Program-made: the position numbers and the translations under genes
The notes under the pieces: generated by a model
Database searches by the model: none
What the model saw: the letters and a program-made list of their open reading frames with translations, nothing else
What the model was told of the DNA's origin: nothing
Shown: one piece after another, positions 20,453-30,699 of the stretch
How positions within the stretch are numbered: the stretch's first letter is position 1
Layout of the letters: each line of letters opens with the position of its first letter
NCBI GenBank assembly: GCA_023014365.1
Contig: JAEBUN010000007.1
Coordinates: forward strand, 434,001 to 498,000
Reading direction: 5' to 3'
DNA length: 64,000 nucleotides
From: Lepiota brunneoincarnata
Lineage: Eukaryota > Basidiomycota > Agaricomycetes > Agaricales > Agaricaceae

Positions 20453-22255
20453 ATGCCTCCAAAGAAATTCTCGGCCCGAGAATCCCCATCACCTCCCCCT
20501 CCTCCCAAATCGAGAAACAGAATCTCAGGATCAGGAACCCAAAATCCGGATCCCAGAAGAAACCCTATCCCCACTCAGACACCATCCCCATTCTACCCCC
20601 CATCTCCATTCGACTCACCCACTCCAAGTACATCAACATGTACAAGAACAAGCTTTGCTGACGAACTAGCAGAACGACAAAGACTACAACAAGAAAGAAA
20701 ATTAAAAGAACACTACAAACAAGAAGAAAGAAGACACAAACAAGCCGAAGAATACCGTGCTAAAGTAGACCCATTAAACGACTACGAACTCCAAAGACTC
20801 AAATTCGCCCTCAAACAACCAAGAGAACTTTCCCGATCAGAAGAAAACCTACTTACGCATCACGAATACGCAGTAGATCAAGGAAAACCCCAAGAAGACA
20901 ACGACTCCGACGTCTATATAACAGACGACAACCAATCGGATCCCGATCCACAACCACCCGCCTTACCAGCACCAACCGTACCCTTAGCCCTACCGGCTCC
21001 ACCTTTGCGACCAACGCAACCCCCATCACCACCATCGCCGCCGCCACCCGGACAATTACAAATAATGGCTGCCGCAGCTACCCCAAAGGAGTTAGGACTC
21101 CTCAAACCCATCGCCTTTGATGGAAGCAGAAGACTATTCGAAGATTGGATCTTCCAATGTGAAGTTTACGTGCTCGCCAATGCGACCACTTACAACACCG
21201 ACCTCGCTAGGACCCTATTCGTCCTGTCGACAATGCAATCAGGAGACGCCCGAGCCTGGGCCAGACAATACCTCCACGAGAGAAACGCCCAAACTCCACA
21301 AGGGCAAACCATAGTCATGGAATCATGGGACAACTTCACTGCCCGACTTAGGGCCGACTTCACTCCAGTGGACGAACATGCATACACGCATACCAAACTC
21401 CAGACCCTGCACCAAACGGGCAAACCAATGACTGAATTCAATGCTCAGTTCAAGGAACTCGTCCGTCAATCCGGACTCACAGAAGATCGAACCCTAATCG
21501 ATCTATACCGCAAAGCGATTGACCGCCGCATTGCCATGAAAATCGATGAATCGGAAAACCCTCCGACAACTATTGCCGCTTGGTACACCTGAGCAAACAA
21601 ACTCGACGACAATTTCCGCCGAATTAACGCCCTTTATGGCACCCCCAGAAACACGTTTCCTCAAAGGAACCAATACCAACCTAACCGCGGACCAAGTTGC
21701 CCAAACAACAACGTGCCCTACGCCCAATTCTACCAAAGGAGTAATGCTCCACGATTCACCCCACGCGACCCGCATGCCATGGAAGTAGACCATGTCACGA
21801 TAGAAGAAGGATTCGAAGATCCTTATCCCGAAATCCCACAACCGGAATACACCGAAGAAAACTCCGCACAAGAACCACTGGAGTTAGATGCTGTTGTCAC
21901 TGGACAACAAATGAAATCATACCAAAACCAGGAATGCTTCCGATGTGGAGCCAAAGATCATTGGGTCAGCAAATGCCCCCAACCACCGCCAGCTAGACGC
22001 TTCCCAGGAATGCGCACTAATCCCCCTCGCCCTGCGAGAAACCCCAACCGTCCCTTCCCTGGACAACAAAACACTCGTCCCGGATTCCCAAACCGGAACG
22101 CCCAACAATCACTGCAACGCAAGTATTCCCTTGCCGTCGCAGAAGTCGCATCTCAGATGCGCCAAATGGTCGATGACCTTGACCCTGAACTCCAACAAGA
22201 ACTCCACTCTGCGCTAGCCGAAGACCCGGAGATGCGTCCCTTCCAGGATTTTTAA
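20453..22255 (+). pseudogene. gag of gypsy-1a, one in-frame stop
   Basis: This is the structural protein of the retrotransposon particle, 600 codons. In order: a Ser/Pro-rich start (MPPKKFSARESPSPPPP), a charged coiled-coil-like stretch (residues about 75-115, ELAERQRLQQER and following), a Pro-rich linker, a retrotransposon-gag capsid domain (about 210-375, with LFEDWIFQCEVYV and LYRKAIDRRIAM), and a C-terminal zinc knuckle CFRCGAKDHWVSKC. A single TGA at 21590-21592 (CGA to TGA) interrupts an otherwise continuous frame. It ends TTT TAA with pol open in the -1 frame. The start is chosen at the ATG after the small ORF. Confidence 0.9.
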
Positions 22256-25200
22256 AACGGAACACAGACCGATGCGCCCCTGCTCGTTCCCAGAAGGACA
22301 CTATATATTCTCACTCTCAGAAGGACACTTTCTCGATAAATTCTGTACAACTACGACTCTCCCCGAATAAACGCTCTCTCTACCTACCCATCGAGATTTG
22401 GAGTGAACGGACATCAAAACCCGTGGCCATCACCGCCCTGATAGACTCAGGAGCCCAAGGGAACTTCATCTCCCACAAAGTTGTTGAACGACATGGTTAT
22501 CAAACCAAACGGCTGGACCAACCAATTCCACTCAGTAACGTTGACGGAACTGATAATCAACATGGCAAGATCCATGAATACATCAAAATCAAAACCATCA
22601 TCGATGGAAGAGACTGCACGCTAGAAGCGTACGTTACAAACACTGGTGAGAAGGACCTCATCATCGGATTTCCCTGGTTGGAACAATACAATCCCGACAT
22701 CAATTGGAAGACCAAGACATTCTCTTGGAAACCACAAATCGACCACCAGGACTTCTCGAAACTCCTCAGAACCCTACGACGACCTGTCGAACTCAACTCC
22801 ATTGCCATGGACATAATGGCTGGAAAAACCTCTCAACCCGAGGAAAACCCCGAAGAATACGTCAACCTGTCAAACGTTGACCTCGACACCTTCTCTTTAG
22901 AAAGAGAAATGAACCCGATGCTTCTAACCCCATTAGAAATAAACGCTAAAGCAACACACGCCACAACGCTCCACAATGAGCAACACAATCTGACAAAATC
23001 GGCAAACCAAAAAGGAAAACAACCAGAATCAAACAAGGAACCACCCGAGATCCCTCGAAGATTCGCCCGATGGGCTAAAATATTCAACAAGAAAGCCTCC
23101 GAACGATTCCCACCATCAAGAACGTTTGATCACGAAATCGAACTAAAAATGACATTCAAAGCAAAATCGATGAAACCTTATCAAGTGGCACCTGCCGAAG
23201 AAAAAGCGCTGAAGGAATTCATAGACGAAAACCTCCGAAAAGGCTATATCCGCCCCTCAAAATCCCCTATGGCATCACCCTTCTTCTTTGTTGCCAAGAA
23301 AGGAGGAGACCTCCGACCCTGCCAAGACTATCGTTATCTAAACGATCACACCGTCAAAAATGCTTACCCAATCCCCATGATTTCCTCTATCATGGATAAA
23401 CTCAAAGGAGCTAAGTACTTCACCAAACTCAATGTCCGCCTAGGATACAATAATGTCAGAATCAAAGATGGCGATCAGTGGAAAGCAGCGTTCAAGACTC
23501 CCATGGGTCTTTTCGAACCAACTGTTATGTTTTTCGGACTTTGCAACAGTCCCGCGACGTTCCAACACATGATGGACACGTTATTCTCCGAAATAATGGA
23601 GAAAGGAGGAATCATCATCTACATGGATGATATCCTAATCTACGGTAAAACCCAAGAAGAAACCGACCAACTTACGGAAAAGGTACTGCAAATCCTGCAG
23701 GAAAACGACCTCTACCTCAAAACGGAGAAATGCAAGTTCAACAAACAACGACTCGAATATCTTGGCATGATCATCACACCAGATGAGATCAAAATGGATC
23801 CCGGAAAACTCAAGGGAATAGAAGACTGGCCAGTACCAAAAACAGTCCGACACATTCAGAAATTCATCGGATTTTGTAACTTCTACCGGAAGTTCATCTG
23901 CAGCTACTCCCACCACACCAAACCCCTGAACCAACTCCTTTCCAAATCAAACAAATTCGAATGGAAAGAAGAACAGCAGAAAGCGTTCGAAACGCTCAAG
24001 AATGAATTCCTAAAGGAACCGGTACTCCTCATGCCCGACTCCACAAAACCCTTCGAAATAGAAGCCGATGCTTCTAAATTCGCATCAGGAGCTGTCCTGT
24101 ATCAATACGACATTAATGGAATACGGAAACCCGTATCATTCTACTCAAAGACGTTCGGACCAGCGGAACGAAATTACGACATCTATGACAGGGAACTCCT
24201 CGCTATTATCCGAGCCCTTGAAGAATGGCGCCACTACCTCCTTGGCAGTCCCCACACCGTCCGTATCAGAACGGACCACCAAAACCTCACATACTGGCGT
24301 AAACCCCAGAAAATCAACCGCTGACAAGCACGATGGGTCCAGACCCTCGCCGACTACAACTTCAAATTAGAACACGTCCCAGGATCAAAGATCCCTGCAC
24401 CAGACGCCCTATCAAGACGTCCAGACCACATCCCTGATGAAGATAACGACAATGAAGACGTCACTATGCTTCCAAACAACCTCTTTGTTGCCACCGCCGA
24501 CATAAAAGATCAAAACTTGATCACAATACTCCCAGAACACCTCTTTATCACCACCGTCGATATGGAACTCCAAGAAAGAATCACGGAATCACCCAAATAT
24601 GACGCTAGAACCACCGAAGCATTCAAACTCCTCAAAGAAACCCACCCTAATGCCGCCGATAAAGACTTCGGAACAGTTCCAACCTCAAATGGTTCACTCC
24701 TCACGTTCCAAGAACGTGTCATCATCTCAGAAGATCTCCAACTCAGACGCGATGTCATTGCAAGATACCACGACCACCCTACACATGGTCACCCTGGAGA
24801 ACAAGAAACGTACCGCCTCGCCAAGAAAGAAGTGTATTGGCCAGGAATGTCGACATTCATAAAGAATTACGTCAAAGGCTGTCCAGAGTGTCAGCAACAT
24901 AAAATCATACGCAGACCGGATCGCGCACCGACCCAACCGATTCCTCCACCAGCATCTAAATGCCCATTTGCCCAGATCTCATGGGATCTTATCACCGGTC
25001 TACCACCTAGCGCCGGTCATAATGCGATATTGTCCGTGGTGGACCACGGCCTTATGAAGGGGGTAATTTTCATCCCAACCTCAGATTGATCAAACACCGA
25101 TGACATCGGACGACTATTAATAGAAAAAGTCTTCACCAGATTCGGACTACCCGACAAAATCATATCAGATCGAGACCCCAGATTCGCCGCCAACTCCCTC

Positions 25201-25587
25201 CGAGAGCTAGCCAAACGCCTTAATATCCAACAAGCATTCTCAACCGCATACCATCCCCAGACAGATGGTTCCACAGAACGATACAATCAAGAAATCGAGA
25301 CCTATCTCGCTATATACTGCACCAGAAATCCCCTCGACTGGTCAGAAACCCTTCCTATCGCCGAGTTTGCACACAACTCCAAAATACATGCCTCAAGGCA
25401 GAAATCCCCATTCGAACTCATCATGGGATATAACCCTCCACCGATACCCACGGTAATGGAAACTTCGAATTTTCCATCAGTAGATGAATGCATCAGACTC
25501 CTTGATGACGCCAGAAAAGAAGCACACGCGGCACACCAACTCTCCGCCGACATTATGAAACAAAGAATCAGAAGAACTCCGCAATAA
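22252..25587 (+). pseudogene. pol of gypsy-1a (two stops and a C-terminal deletion)
   Basis: The polyprotein in the -1 frame relative to gag carries aspartic protease (ALIDSGAQGNFI near 22434), RT with YMDD near 23620, RNase H (EIEADASKFASGAVLY), integrase zinc finger (HPGE...CPECQQHK) and the DDE core (SWDLITGLPP, ISDRDPRF, HPQTDGSTERYNQ). TGA codons at 24322-24324 and 25087-25089 are CGA transitions. After RRTP the frame ends at 25587, because about 300 bp carrying the linker and most of the chromodomain, present in copy b, are deleted. The RT-RH-IN order places it in Ty3/gypsy. Confidence 0.93.
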
Positions 25588-25701
25588 CACCGATGAATAC
25601 TTGGAAGAGTATAAAGAGATACATCAACTCAACAGCAATGACCAGGAACTACCCAGAACCTACCAGAAGCAACTTCGCTCTACCAACAAACGTACTCAAC
25701 A

Positions 25702-26724
25702 ATGTCCATGAACAACCTCGACCTCGTCCGTCCCCAATCCACTCCTCCCTTCTCCTCCTCCTCCACTACCTCTTCCGTCATCATCATTGACGATCCCAAT
25801 GTCGAAAGAAACTCCCCGACTCCAATCCCAAGGCCATGCCCATTCATGCCCTCCAATGCCTTCATCAACGTCAGAGACAAAACTCCTGATCCCAACGCTA
25901 CACCTGAACCAGAACCGGTAGCCGCCTTACCCATCCACTTCCATACAGCCAGAGTAAAGAACATCGAACCAATCACAACAAACGTAGAAGACTTACGCAC
26001 CATCGCTTCTACTCAATTCCTTACCGACAAAGTCAACAAAGCCCCTATCAGCGACTACGACCGAGAAGTATGGTCGAACTACACCCATCATGTCAAACAG
26101 ACAAAACTCCTCCATGATGCCTTCCACGCCCAACGAAAGTGGACCGAAAACTATGAGGCATTCCTCCTCACTCGTCAAGGACTCATGTCCCAAATGCCAA
26201 GAAAGAAACAAACCAATACGGCAACTCCCAACAAAAACACTCCAACCCCCACGTCAGGAAGGAAAAACCCTGTCGGAAATAATAACCCCTTCCGCAAAAA
26301 TACCACCAAACCAACCCCAACACGGAATTCCCCTGCTCCTATCCAACAAATTCCAAACCCTAAACCCAACGACAGATCCCGATGCATTCAATGCAAACAA
26401 GTTGGACACTGGGCGATGGACTGCCCCCAATTCACATGCCTCGGTTGCAAACAATATGCCCCGGGCCATTACTCATACGATTGCATCAAATATAGATGCC
26501 CACACTGCGGAGTATTCCAACCCCGCCACAAACGAACTGAATGTCCCTCGAAAGGAACGAGACATACACCATACAACAGACCTATGGTAACTCAACCCCA
26601 AAATATCCCATCCACCCATTACCAATATTCGGGACTTGAATACCCTGAGGAAGACGACTTTGACGACGGATACAATAATATCGCCATGTCCAACATATGC
26701 GGAGAACCAGTAGGAGATTTCTAA
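25702..26724 (+). CDS. Gypsy-1 third ORF (340 aa): three tandem zinc knuckles
   Basis: This intact frame lies between pol and the polypurine tract. The N-terminal half is Ser/Pro-rich with a conserved middle (DYDREVWSNYTHHV). The C-terminal third has three Cys/His motifs in a row: CIQCKQVGHWAMDC (a retroviral-type CX2CX4HX4C knuckle), CLGCKQYAPGHYSYDC and CPHCGVFQPRHKRTEC (both CX2CX6HX4C). An acidic tail follows (EYPEEDDFDDGY). Copy b has the same ORF (38598-39716), starting 8 nt after the pol stop. Nucleic-acid binding is a fair inference; a role as a second nucleocapsid-like factor is speculative. It is not part of the usual gypsy gene set. Confidence 0.7.
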   Translation: MSMNNLDLVRPQSTPPFSSSSTTSSVIIIDDPNVERNSPTPIPRPCPFMPSNAFINVRDKTPDPNATPEPEPVAALPIHFHTARVKNIEPITTNVEDLRTIASTQFLTDKVNKAPISDYDREVWSNYTHHVKQTKLLHDAFHAQRKWTENYEAFLLTRQGLMSQMPRKKQTNTATPNKNTPTPTSGRKNPVGNNNPFRKNTTKPTPTRNSPAPIQQIPNPKPNDRSRCIQCKQVGHWAMDCPQFTCLGCKQYAPGHYSYDCIKYRCPHCGVFQPRHKRTECPSKGTRHTPYNRPMVTQPQNIPSTHYQYSGLEYPEEDDFDDGYNNIAMSNICGEPVGDF

Positions 26725-26802
26725 ACTCCACTTAAAAACACAAACAGAAGAAGAAAAAGACATAAACGGTTATAGTGGAATATAACCTTAGAAATGGGGT
26801 AA

Positions 26803-27221
26803 TGTTATCAGAAGTCCCCTTAAACTCCCCTTATCAGAAGCCTCACCGGAAGGAACTCTTATCAGAAGCACCCAAGTAATATAAATAGATAGAAGACCTG
26901 TCATCCTGAAACCATCAGAAGAACTATCAGAACAATCTATACTTAGATAGAGAAGGATATGACTCACTTACCTGGGTCCAGACATATATAGTAGGAGCAC
27001 AGCCACACATAGTAGTATATAAGGATACTGTACCATACCCTTGTATCCTTATCTTAGTGTTATACAGTTCTTGCCTCCTATACCTCTTTGCCCTTAAAAC
27101 CGGCTGGACTATAGTGCTCCGTCGTCTCTAAGTCACGCCTAGTAGGACAAGACCAAGTCTGTATAGACATCTTGCCACGAACGCCTTGCTACTCAAGAGC
27201 GAACCCCTAACCCGGGTAACA
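26803..27221 (+). repeat. 3' LTR of gypsy-1a
   Basis: 419 bp, near-identical to the 5' LTR; I saw differences only at two bases (ATAGAGAAGG versus ATAGATAAGG, and GCCTTGC versus GCCATGC). It is followed by the target duplication TTGTC. Confidence 0.95.
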
Positions 27222-27226
27222 TTGTC

Positions 27227-27698
27227 CTCCTTAGTCTTGGACTGGACTATGAGGGTCCTGTCATCAACATACAAGAGCATGTCAACTCCAACACTGGGGG
27301 TCCTCTGGTAATATAAATATATCAAAGGCACAAGGTACAAAGTGGACAGGACAGGCGACAGGGCTGAACCCTGCCCAATGCCCACATCCACCTGTCTGGG
27401 ATCTGACCATAAGGAATTCCACAAATAAGTAGTAGACCTCCCAACCAAGTAAGAGCCAAAGAATCGCACCAGCTCTGGTGCAAATCCCAACCATGAAAGA
27501 ACTGCCAGAATCATATCATGATTCAGCAAATGGAAGAATTGGACAATGTCAAAAGCTATAACACTTGTTTGGAGTCCCCGAGTCCACCCCATAGGGACAA
27601 GATGAGTGAGGATCAACCCAGCGTCCTCAGTGGACTTCTGGTGAATGCCACCTACCTGGTTGGGATGAAACACCCCCCATTTGACACAATCAAACTGG
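27227..27698 (-). pseudogene. L4 reverse transcriptase, catalytic part
   Basis: This continues the L4 RT beyond gypsy-1a. The minus strand reads FDCVKWGVFHPNQVGGIHQKSTEDAG, FDIVQFFHLLNHD, VGIGQGSALSPVLS and the catalytic LYVDDRTL. The frame is open over this stretch. At its 5' side (about 27698) it joins the leader sequence instead of continuing into the N-terminal RT and endonuclease. Confidence 0.85.
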
Positions 27699-28553
27699 CC
27701 CATCCAAGGAGTCCCTTGCAGGCAAATTGCATGTAATCCCAACATGGTCCGCTTGGCATGAGACGAGTGCTACAGTGCCTGTTACTCCCATGCCAGACTG
27801 AGCTTTACTTGCCATAGACACAGGTAGGGGCCTCCCCTATAGGTGGTGCACCTGGGGGCATGGGACAGCACACTAACAGCCTCCCTAATTGGTGCAGCAC
27901 TAAAGCCAATGGGCCAGACTTATATGAGGTGGTGCAAAAATGCAGAACACCCCAAACCCATTGCCCTCCCAACTAGGTGATCCCCAGGGTAGCAGGTCAG
28001 TGTGAAGCCTTCCTAAAGGGTGTACATGGTGGGCTAAACTCCACTACTCACCCCACAGACTCACACTAGAACAACTGATGTGGTAACAACTTAAACCAAT
28101 AAACCCAGATCTTACCTGGGATCAATCAATGGCAGATTTTGACCTCTCAAGCCAGTTCATCATTCTCTGAACAAACCGCTATGGCCCAGTAGCTACCCAG
28201 GGCATGACCCCTGGACCACCTTCCTGTTACCCAGCAGCCAGTTCATGATCGAGATCCAGTTGCCCAGATCTGTGATAAGCATGGATCCCTGTATAACTGT
28301 CCAGGCTTACCATCTTGCAGGGGCCGCTACTGGGATGGAAGTTGCAGCATGAGAGCTGCCCCGGAGTTTGGGTAATCCCTACTAATGTCCTACACCTGGC
28401 TGAACTTTACTTGCTTGGAATGCAGGAGGGGGGTGGCCTGTCCTTTTGGTCAGCTTGTTTTCACCTCATGCCCCCTCTTACCATCCCCTATCCTCTTGGT
28501 CCCTTGTAGGCATGCCCTCGTTTTCAAGCAGAAGACTCCCTACTCATGAGGGG
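27699..28553 (-). other. LINE 5' leader of L4, proximal part
   Basis: This is the reverse complement of the leader at about 58070-58929, with no recognisable coding domain. It continues at 57556 after the copia element. It is one of four leader copies in the window that end at the same sequence, CTCCTTGGAYGGGC. Confidence 0.78.
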
Positions 28554-28594
28554 GTATTTGTTGAACTGAGTAGAGTCAATAGTATCAGTGACAC

Positions 28595-29245
28595 TGTCAT
28601 ATCCATGCCAACTATAAGTCTAATCACTTAAACTTCGGCTTCTCGACTCCACGTGTGTTCCACACAACAACCCTCTGCCCTCCGACTCGGCCCCGACTCA
28701 CTCCGACCGCAACCCACTGCCCCGATCACGCGACCACCTCCACACGTGCCGTGGTCACCTGAACCTCGCTGTCTCTATTTCCCCGTCTCCATTTTCCGTC
28801 CGTAGTCAAGATACGTTACCAGTCTCCATACCCGTACCGGTCTCCATTTCGTTTGTAATCCGTTTGTAACCATATGGGTCTCCGCTTCACTCCGCACGTA
28901 GTCAGTACGAGTCATAGTTCGTAAGGCCAGTAGTATATATACCGTAGGTACTTGGCTTGTACTCCTCAGTCTGATAATCGAATCGAGCAGCGGACCAGCT
29001 CCCTGTTCCATATCCTCTCCTCTCTTCTGCCTCGCTCCGCTTCGGCTCCGACTTCCTGAAATACGGACTAGGACAGTAGGAGGGCACAGCACATAAGCTG
29101 AGGCCGCAAGTCCAACCCCCCGCCCGACGTACTCCGCCTCGGTCCCGAAGTTTACGTACTGACTTCGCCCTGTCCCCCGGTTACCTTATACCAAGGATAC
29201 CACCCCGACCCTCCGCTTCGGTCCCGACCCGCACCGGCTCTAACA
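28595..29245 (+). repeat. 5' LTR of gypsy-2b (651 bp)
   Basis: TGTCATATCC...GGCTCTAACA, with TATATATA at 28934-28941 and the predicted transcript start near 28968. Confidence 0.95.
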
Positions 29246-29258
29246 GTATTATCAGACT
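28934..29258 (+). promoter_or_regulatory. Promoter and self-primer pair of gypsy-2b
   Basis: TATATATA (28934-28941) lies 34 bp upstream of AGTCTGATAAT (28968-28978). The exact complement ATTATCAGACT is at 29248-29258, two bases after the LTR end. This 11-nt pairing at the primer site is the hallmark of Tf1/sushi-type self-priming. It is preserved in copies a and c. Confidence 0.82.
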
Positions 29259-29298
29259 CAAACTCCTCCTGTCCACCACACTCTGAATTTTTCTAACC

Positions 29299-30699
29299 AT
29301 GGTCTCTCGAACAGTTACCCGTACTCGCACTCTGGTAACTCCAGCCGCTCGCCGTAGCAAACGCATCACTCGACAACCTCCTTCCGAGGAACTGCAACCC
29401 GACTCCCCGAGGGCTTCTCGCTCTCACCAACAATCGATCGCACCCTCGACCCCAGACCGTTTCTCTGAAGATATACAACCTTCAGTATTCCGGACTCCCG
29501 ACGGCCCCGACGACGGCCCCGACCCCAATCCTGATCCCAGCGACCCTGGTGATCCCGACGACTACCCTGACAATGGGGACGGGCCCCCGGGCGACGACGA
29601 ACCATCAGACAACGGCGACAACAACAACAACATCCCACCTGGCAACACCCGAGACGACCATGATAGACTCATACTCCGAGTTTTCCAACGCATAGCCGAC
29701 CAAATGGACGGCCGTGGGAACTCTCAAGCCCCACAGCCTCCTCGATCTCCCCGTACCAAAGCTCGCGAACCTGACATCTTTACAGGTTCCGACCCCGCCA
29801 AACTCAAACCCTTCCTCTTCCAATGTCGGCTCTATTTCCGTACTAACCCGGCCCAGTTCGCTATCCCCGCCACCAAGGTCAACTTCGCATTGACATACCT
29901 CACAGGCGTGGCACAGCAACACTTCGAAATCGGCCTCGACGAGGCCGACAACCACGGAATAATACACGACTGGATCGAGGACTGGGACCAGTTCACCCTG
30001 GAACTGCAGACCAATTTCGGTCCCGTGGATCCGACTGGAGAAGCTGCTGAGCAGCTTGACTCCCTCCGAATGCGCTACGACGAGAAGATCGCCGTCTACA
30101 ACGTCGATTTCCTCCGTCTAGCTGGCCAACTCCACTGGGGTGACGAAGTATTCTGTCACCGCTACTACAAAGGCCTCCCCGACCGCATCCAGGACATTCT
30201 GTCCAATCGGCCCGACGGCAAGCCCGACACCTTCATCGAAATGCGAGCAGCAGCGATGAAGATCGACGCTCGCTACTGGGAACGCCAACGCGAGAAGGCC
30301 CGCGCCAAATCCGTTTCGGACCCGACCGCCTCTAGGAAACCTGGAGGTAACCCATCCCCTTCCACCTCGACCAACCCGCAACCTGCCGCCAAGCCTGCCA
30401 ATAATAACAGAGGCAGCACGCCCAACACCAGCTTCAAGGGCAATCCGCCCAACCCGTCCGCCGGTCAGAAATCGGCCCCGCCCAAATCCGACCTTACTAG
30501 TAAACTTGGTAAGGACGGTAAATTAACCCCCGAGGAACGTCAACGACGTTTCGACAATAACCTCTGCCTTGTCTGCGCAGATCCCAATCACAGGGCTGCT
30601 AACTGCGACAAGAAAAAATTCCCTGATGCCAAGGCTAAAGGCCGACAGGCTCAGCTCCCCGAGACAGACGCGCCGGCTCTCCCGAGCTCGGAAAAATAG
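29299..30699 (+). CDS. gag: gag of gypsy-2b (466 aa), intact
   Basis: This is the structural protein that packages the element RNA. It has a basic N terminus (MVSRTVTRTRTLVTPAARRS), a long acidic Asp/Pro/Gly-rich region (about residues 65-118), a retrotransposon-gag capsid domain (about 160-330; FLFQCRLYFRT, LTYLTGVAQQHFEIGL, FCHRYYKGLPDRI), and a Lys/Pro/Ser-rich linker. The zinc knuckle CLVCADPNHRAANC is near residue 425. The stop TAG follows GAA AAA, and pol is open in the -1 frame through this point. The start is the first ATG after the primer site, in good context (AACCATGG). Confidence 0.95.
   Translation: MVSRTVTRTRTLVTPAARRSKRITRQPPSEELQPDSPRASRSHQQSIAPSTPDRFSEDIQPSVFRTPDGPDDGPDPNPDPSDPGDPDDYPDNGDGPPGDDEPSDNGDNNNNIPPGNTRDDHDRLILRVFQRIADQMDGRGNSQAPQPPRSPRTKAREPDIFTGSDPAKLKPFLFQCRLYFRTNPAQFAIPATKVNFALTYLTGVAQQHFEIGLDEADNHGIIHDWIEDWDQFTLELQTNFGPVDPTGEAAEQLDSLRMRYDEKIAVYNVDFLRLAGQLHWGDEVFCHRYYKGLPDRIQDILSNRPDGKPDTFIEMRAAAMKIDARYWERQREKARAKSVSDPTASRKPGGNPSPSTSTNPQPAAKPANNNRGSTPNTSFKGNPPNPSAGQKSAPPKSDLTSKLGKDGKLTPEERQRRFDNNLCLVCADPNHRAANCDKKKFPDAKAKGRQAQLPETDAPALPSSEK

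Larger units (their letters stand above)
19663..27221 (+). mobile_element. Gypsy-1 copy a: full-length, recent Ty3/gypsy chromovirus
   Basis: The 7559-bp element has identical-length LTRs (19663-20081 and 26803-27221) that differ at only two positions I could see, and a target duplication TTGTC (19658-19662, 27222-27226). Order: small ORF, gag, pol (-1 frame), third ORF with zinc knuckles, polypurine tract GAAATGGGGTAA (26791-26802). Despite the young LTRs, gag has one and pol two in-frame TGA codons (CGA to TGA in CpG), and pol has lost the linker and most of the chromodomain. It therefore probably needs help in trans. Confidence 0.95.

Noticed and set aside
28595..28604. A host protein-coding gene near the LTR elements
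   Set aside because: I looked for non-transposon ORFs between all element boundaries. The only unassigned stretch is about 57870-57930, too short and without a frame.
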